From Cephalotrichum gorgonifer (lineage: Eukaryota; Ascomycota; Sordariomycetes; Microascales; Microascaceae): DNA of 64,000 bases. The DNA is taken from positions 1,178,001 through 1,242,000 of the forward strand of contig ONZQ02000008.1 in assembly GCA_900312665.1 (NCBI GenBank). Reading direction: 5' to 3'. Positions 59,301 through 64,000 of the stretch are shown here, piece after piece. Position 1 is the first letter of the stretch. Each line of letters opens with the position of its first letter. Both the position numbers and the translations under genes were made by a program. The notes below the pieces were generated by a model, which was given only the letters and a program-made list of their open reading frames with translations, did not search any database and was not told where the DNA came from.

Positions 59301-60410
59301 GAGAGCCATCTCTACTGAGTGGCGAGGGCATGAACGTGGGCTCCCTCATCTAACAGAAGAACTAGAGACGACTAAAGGAAAGGCCAGGGATCCTCTGATT
59401 TTCGCGGGTCCACGGCTAGCTGGTGGTCTGTGAACAGTGAAAGTCCGGGGTTGTCGGGCAAGGTTTGGCTGCTTCAACGCAAGTTTACGCGGCGGGACCT
59501 CCCCGATTTTCGTTCCCACCCCCCTCCCCACCTGCCATTTTTGCGATACCATCTTATCTAAAGAGCAATACTCGTTCGATTTGGTATGCTGCTTGAAGCT
59601 TGGCGGAGTAGGGCTGGATGGTGGACGGGCGGCGGGGCGGGGCGTGCTTCCGTTTCAGATGTTGCCCGGAAACGGGCCAATATCCCAAACCAACCGTCGC
59701 CGCCATTCATCTCCCCGCAATTGCTAATGTGAATAACATCCCGCTTGTTCGGGTCGTACCTCCCCCCTTTGACCACCATCCCTACTGCATGCACGGGACC
59801 TAGAGCTAAAAATAAAGCATCCATACTTCTTTTCGAGGGCCCCGCGTGCCTTGGCAAGCTTAATATTAGTCCCAAAATGTTTGAAGGCGATCCTGGGGCG
59901 TCCTTGGCTATTCAAGCCAGGCACCAGTTCGCCGGCACCACCTGCCGACTCCGTCTCAAGCTCCAACCCCTGCTCCCCGAAGATAGCTGGGCCGCTTGCT
60001 AAGGTCGCGCTAGCTGAGGTTCGGCCAAGGCCACTATCGGCGCAAAATAGCACATGAAGTGAAGCCAAGTCTCTCGAGCGGTTTCAATGCCACTGGCGCC
60101 TCCCCCTTTGATGTTCCAGACCCGACCTTTTTTTTTGGGATGGGGAGGAGAGATATTGGTTGGGGGCGGCTTGTAGGAAGCACAGGCGCGCAGTATAAAC
60201 TATAAGAGGGCGTAGTCTGCGATGCCCCCGGATGTGGATGTATGTCTTGTTATCGGCATCACGAAGATCACCATCAAGCACCATACTCCATATCCACATC
60301 CATCCCTCCAACGCTGCCTAGCAAGTCTCCTGTTCATCTTGCTTCTCCTTCCCTCTCTTCTGACACCCTACTTCTCCATTCCACACACCCACACACAACC
60401 AGCAACTACC
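56364..60410. other. Long gene-free spacer
   Basis: 4.0 kb with scattered short frames but no motif, splice pattern or codon bias that convinces me. The right end holds a T9 run (60129-60137) and the CA-rich 5' leader of the AA8 gene. Confidence 0.5.
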
Positions 60411-61349
60411 ATGTCGAGACAAATATTCCTAAGCTCGAGGTGCTCCGTCGTTTCCCTCGCAGCCCTCGTGTCCCTCGCAGCCCTCGTGTCCCTCGCCGGC
60501 GCGCAAACCACCGCCCCCTTCACCGACCCCGCCACCGGCATCATCTTCCAGCAGTTCTTCGGCGCCAGGACGAATTTCGGCTTCGGCATCGCCCTCCCCG
60601 AGACCCCCATCGACTCCTTCATCGGCCAGCTCTCCTTCCCGCTCGCCGGCGGCACCGACGGCTGGGGCGGCTTCTCGCTCACGGGCGACATGGAGGGCCC
60701 CCTCCTGATGGCCGCCTGGGCCGACGGCGACAAGGTCGTCTCGTCCTTCCGCCAGTCCTTTAACGAGGACGACAACCCCCCCGAGGTGACGGGCACCTTC
60801 AGCCTCAAGCCCATCGCCGCTGGGACATCCATCACCGGCGGCGTCCTGACCTACACCTTCCTCTGCGAGGGGTGCCTAGATGCGTCCCTCGGCCTCGGCG
60901 CCGCGGCCACGGCGGGCACTGCCGAGATGGGCTGGGCGCTGTCCAGCATCCCTGTGCGGAACGCGGCGTCGCCGGCGGGGATCCTCGACTTCCACGATAG
61001 CGGGTTCGGGGACTTCGAGGCGGATCTTGTGGGCGCGAGGAACGCCCTGTTCGATACCTGGGCGGCGCTCGCCGGGGATCCGGTGGGGCCCGGCGCCGGG
61101 GCGGTTCCGATAGTGCCCGATGCGGCGGAGGGCGACAGCGGGGACGAGGATAGTGGGGACGAGGGCGGTAGCAGTGGCGGGGTAACCCGTGGAGGTGCAA
61201 CCCGCGGAGGTGTCACCCGTGGAGGTGCAACCCGCGGAGGTGTCACCCGTGGAGGTGCCACCGGCGGAGGTGCCACCGGCGGCGGCGCAACCCGTGGCGG
61301 TGGTAGCAGCAATGATGGTAATGGCAGCGACAGCGATGATGATGACTGA
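60411..61349 (+). CDS. Secreted AA8-type heme (cellobiose dehydrogenase cytochrome-like) domain protein
   Basis: Single exon, 312 residues. The signal peptide ends near VSLAGA (residue 31). Residues 33-225 match the cytochrome (DOMON) domain of cellobiose dehydrogenase: FTDPATGIIFQQFF, FGIALPETPIDSFIGQLSFP, GWGGFSLTGDMEGPLLMAAW with Met94 at the axial ligand position, DKVVSSFR, the LCEGC pair (Cys152, Cys155) of the usual disulfide, MGWALSS, and FHDSGFGDFEADL with His195 as the other ligand. There is no GMC dehydrogenase after it, so it would be a stand-alone electron-transfer domain, which in fungi can feed lytic polysaccharide monooxygenases. Instead a linker GDSGDEDSGDEGGSS leads into eight GGxxR/G pentapeptides and an acidic end SDSDDDD. 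No GPI signal or cellulose-binding module is seen. The ATG at 60411 was chosen over upstream ones because it precedes the signal peptide directly. Confidence 0.9.
   Translation: MSRQIFLSSRCSVVSLAALVSLAALVSLAGAQTTAPFTDPATGIIFQQFFGARTNFGFGIALPETPIDSFIGQLSFPLAGGTDGWGGFSLTGDMEGPLLMAAWADGDKVVSSFRQSFNEDDNPPEVTGTFSLKPIAAGTSITGGVLTYTFLCEGCLDASLGLGAAATAGTAEMGWALSSIPVRNAASPAGILDFHDSGFGDFEADLVGARNALFDTWAALAGDPVGPGAGAVPIVPDAAEGDSGDEDSGDEGGSSGGVTRGGATRGGVTRGGATRGGVTRGGATGGGATGGGATRGGGSSNDGNGSDSDDDD
60453..60488 (+). repeat. 18-bp direct duplication inside the signal peptide
   Basis: TCCCTCGCAGCCCTCGTG occurs twice in tandem, doubling SLAALV and lengthening the hydrophobic core. Confidence 0.9.
61176..61295 (+). 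repeat. 15-bp coding minisatellite, eight units
   Basis: Eight units such as GGAGGTGCAACCCGC and GGAGGTGTCACCCGT, partly as a 30-bp higher repeat, encode alternating GGVTR/GGATR and then GGATG pentapeptides at the C-terminus of the AA8 protein. Confidence 0.92.
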
Positions 61350-61904
61350 AGAGGCGCAGGCTTGTGTACTGTTGTTAGGGGCACTTGAAAGGGGAACCTA
61401 GGGAATAGAGTGGAGCGAGGGATATAACTCGGGGGTGGCCGTCGAGAGGGAAATCCTCTAGCTGGATGTGCCGGAGGACCACGTTAGAATATGGAGACGG
61501 ACTGCTCTTCATGGATTATGGACTTGTGTATTATACCCATGCGATAGGTTTATGAGAGAATATATGCTACTGATACCAAACTTCGTTCGTTGCAATGGTG
61601 TTCACACTGCTGCCACTTCCCTGGTCCCTCCTGGGTGGTAGAGAACCCACCTTGGAAAGTCAACCTTCTCCACCCCACCCCTAGACGGAGGATAGGTAAA
61701 AGAGTGGGTGTCGTTTGCTATGGGGGACGCTGACGTTCAAGGATGACTGAAATAACATGGTGATCGCTACATCGCTTTCACGAGATTCTTCCTTGAAGCT
61801 AGGATTAATCTATTGTACATTCCGATTCAACACCCAATGAACTGATAACGCTAAAATTCCAAACATCCTCCTGCCTGGCCCTAGTTACCGGCCACGGGCT
61901 CGCC
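61350..61904. other. Intergenic, convergent 3' ends
   Basis: 3' flanks of the AA8 gene and the NAD(P)-binding protein gene. No gene seen. Confidence 0.6.
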
Positions 61905-62738
61905 TCAAAGCCCCATCAGCCGCCGGAACGCCACGTTCGAAATGACCGGGAAGGCGCCAAGCGTCTGCACCCCAGGCCCCTGAAGCTGACCGTTAAACTT
62001 CCCCGCCGCCATCCCCGTCAAGAACTGCCCCAGAGGCTCCGTCGGGCTCCACATCCCCTTCGCAGCCACTCTAATCGGGGTCGAAAATAGCTTCGCAGTT
62101 ACCGCGAGCGCCATTGGCGGCTTGGGGATATACTCGCGGATGGACTCGTGGGCCGCCGCGTCGACAAAGGCAGGCCGCACGCTACTCGCGTGGAATAGCG
62201 GGTTCTCCTTGCGCATCTCGGCCAGCTCCTTCTCCGTCTCGCCCTTCACGCGGGCGAAGAGCTGCGTGAAGTACCCCGGGTCGTGAGTGGTCCCCTCGCC
62301 GGAGACGTAGACAAACTCGAATGGCGCGGAGGGGTCGTCCTTGGGGAGTTTCTGGAAGGCCTTGGCGGCGGCTAGGGCGTAGTCTTTTGTGATCTTCACG
62401 TATTCCCTAGTACCACGTCAGAATAGCTGTTTCCCCTTGTGCTAACGTACTGGGTCTAGGGAAGGATTGAAGACTAACTCCTTGGTGACCTGACTTTGGG
62501 AGATACCCAGAGCCCACACGACGCCATTGGCGTCTTTTAGCTGGTCTAGCAGCGAGGCATCGTACTTCTCAAAATCCTTGTGCAGGATGACATTGACGCG
62601 CGGATCCTTTGCGTCGTCTGCCATTTTCACAGGCCGCCGGGAGAGGATGGAGATCTTGGAGACGTCCTTTGCCTTGATCATGGCGTCGAGGACGGCAGAA
62701 CCGACGAGGCCGGTCGCCCCTGTTAGGATGAGATGCAT
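61905..62738 (-). CDS. NAD(P)-binding Rossmann-fold protein (atypical SDR)
   Basis: Two exons: 62738-62479 and 62406-61905 (donor GTTAGT, acceptor TACTAG), 253 residues. The N-terminus MHLILTGATGLVGSAVLDAM carries the TGxxGxxG nucleotide site; ISILSRRPV fits the second strand with Arg for NADP, and WALGISQSQVTKEEYVKITK spans the splice. EFVYVSGEGTTHDP and LFARVKGETEKELAEM give an SDR-like Y/K arrangement of the HTATIP2/FMP52-like kind, where the serine-tyrosine-lysine triad is altered. A further donor GTACGT 34 bases downstream does not keep the phase. The start at 62738 was preferred to an ATG 44 codons upstream because the Rossmann fold begins there. Substrate unknown. Confidence 0.85.
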
Positions 62739-63876
62739 CTTCGCGTCGGGTGATTTATTAGTCGGATCGATATTGAGGTTACAAATTGAGTTGAGAGGCC
62801 CAGGTGCCCAGGTATCTTTGATAGGAGAAAATGATCTACGAAGGTGGTTGTACGTGTTATGCAAAATCACCTCCGGAGCTTTATAGTTTGTTTGTGTGTG
62901 TTGGTCGGACTTAGTCTTGTCCTTTAACTCCGATTCGGAAATACCGGGAAGGGTTTAATGGAACCTACTTTCCCAGGCACCCTCTGGCTGACGACGTCCA
63001 ACCGAACGATTCGAGAGCATCAAGCAGAACTTGTAAGCAAATGCCGGCTGACACACAGCCCAATAACTACAGCCCAAGGAGAGTACTACCTATCCTGTGT
63101 CGGTGGGGCGAGGAAGCTTGAATCATAGTGTGATGGGAGCGATAACTGGTCTCAGGTTATGGGGCACCACATCAATGCTTGATGACCAGACACTTGTAGG
63201 AATGAATCCTTCAATGATTTCCCTATTTGATCGTTCCATCCGGGCAAAGCTGTGAAGAGGCTAGAACAATTTCGTCGAGAGACAGCTGCCTACAAACCTA
63301 GTTCTTGCAATAACCCACATCTCGCACAGTCTCGAGCATAGCAGGACACCCACTCCGGCCCTCAATGACCTACATACCAAGCCTCGCTCGTAGCGCGGCA
63401 GGCTCCAATGAATCAGGTTATCAATTTTAGGTACTTCTAGAACGGGAAAACCACGCGCTTGTCCACCTTTCCAGCACACTTTCCGAACCATTGGCGCTTT
63501 GGACACTGTAAATTAATTCGCGGGAGGCGGATCATGACATCACCGCGCACACCTTCGCCCATAAAGGCGTCTTAAATGACGCCCGTCACCACACCGATGT
63601 TTCCCCGTCGAGGGATCAGAGGCTAAGGGTGGCAAAGGCCATCCATCCCCGGACCCCGAGTCCCAAGACAACTTGGGCAAAGATGACAATGCCCAGGAGC
63701 TATATTATGCTCGGGGCGAAGGGGATTTCTCCGGTTCAATTGTAATTCCCAATCATCTCCATCGACCTTAAAAGATACTTGTACCCTTGTACTTGCCTGA
63801 GAAAAGACTACAAGCTTCCCGCCAAGATCTCCTCTACCAGGGATTCAAATTTCGGTGCCTAATATTCACGCTCGAT
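62739..63876. other. Intergenic
   Basis: 5' flanks of two divergent genes. TACTTGTAC/TTGTACTTG pair at 63775-63795. No gene seen. Confidence 0.5.
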
Positions 63877-64000
63877 ATGGAGCCAGAGGAGAAGGCAGCT
63901 GCGGAGAGGAGTAAGTATATGTCGTTTTTAGTTTCCTCCGCGAAGTAACGAAAAAAAACATTCTTTTGGTCGGAACGGCTAACATCCTCCCAAGGCCAGA
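63877..64000 (+). CDS. Possible 5' end of a gene running off the window
   Basis: ATG at 63877 opens MEPEEKAAAER, followed at 63911 by a strong donor GTAAGTAT; a branch-like CTAAC (63979-63983) and an acceptor CCCAAG (ending 63994) follow at normal distance, so exon 2 would start at 63995. Only 11 codons are seen and no family can be named; the call rests on splice signals alone. Confidence 0.35.

Noticed and set aside
62447..62479. Alternative donor GTACGT for the NAD(P)-binding protein gene
   Set aside because: It is the stronger-looking donor, but the spliced product leaves the family frame; GTTAGT restores VTKEEYVKITK.

Overview
The window reads as nuclear DNA of a filamentous ascomycete (Pezizomycotina, most likely Sordariomycetes). 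Genes are broken by short introns (about 50-220 nt) with GT..AG borders and CTAAC/CTGAC-like branch sites. Coding DNA is GC-rich at third positions, spacers are long (up to 4.7 kb), and the proteins are typical fungal families. There are no operons, plasmid or phage features, CRISPR arrays or intact transposons. I rebuilt splice sites by hand by matching reading phase and family motifs. Family names come from recognition of motifs, not from a search.

Layout. 1-10 kb: 3' end of a DAO-type FAD oxidoreductase; a conserved low-complexity protein divergent from the mismatch-repair gene MLH3; a large Zn2Cys6 transcription factor. 13.8-16.3 kb: a second Zn2Cys6 factor whose zinc cluster is assembled from two micro-exons. 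21-24 kb: a secreted/transmembrane protein with three Cys-rich repeats, convergent with a small spliced protein carrying NNFxG repeats. 27.3-29.1 kb: an MCT-like MFS transporter with a one-base homopolymer frameshift. 33.4-35.2 kb: a bZIP factor. 36.5-37.2 kb: wreck of a fungal HNH-nuclease family gene. 38.2-42.2 kb: V-ATPase subunit B and HMG-CoA lyase. 42.9-46.3 kb: the divergent vitamin B6 pair PDX1/PDX2 (synthase and glutaminase subunits of one PLP synthase). 46.9 kb: tRNA-Asn. 47.5-49.9 kb: SDA1, ribosome biogenesis. 50.4-51.1 kb: a hypothetical gene without a visible start. 51.5-56.4 kb: a 12-exon secreted SGNH hydrolase with FG-GAP/VCBS repeats, followed in frame beyond a TAG by further coding-like sequence. 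60.4-61.3 kb: a secreted AA8-type heme domain with a GGVTR/GGATR repeat tail. 61.9-62.7 kb: an NAD(P)-binding protein. The last 130 bases may open one more gene.

Housekeeping genes (MLH3, VMA2, HMG-CoA lyase, PDX1/PDX2, SDA1) look intact. Several accessory genes look damaged (MFS frameshift, HNH remnant, stops in the SGNH gene, missing start at 50.4 kb), so the window mixes a stable core with decaying accessory loci, unless some of the single-base breaks are assembly errors. The most unusual items are the interrupted SGNH/VCBS gene, the NNFxG repeat protein, the Gly in place of the ATPase general base in MLH3, and a recurring GTACGAGTAC-like near-palindrome in many spacers.
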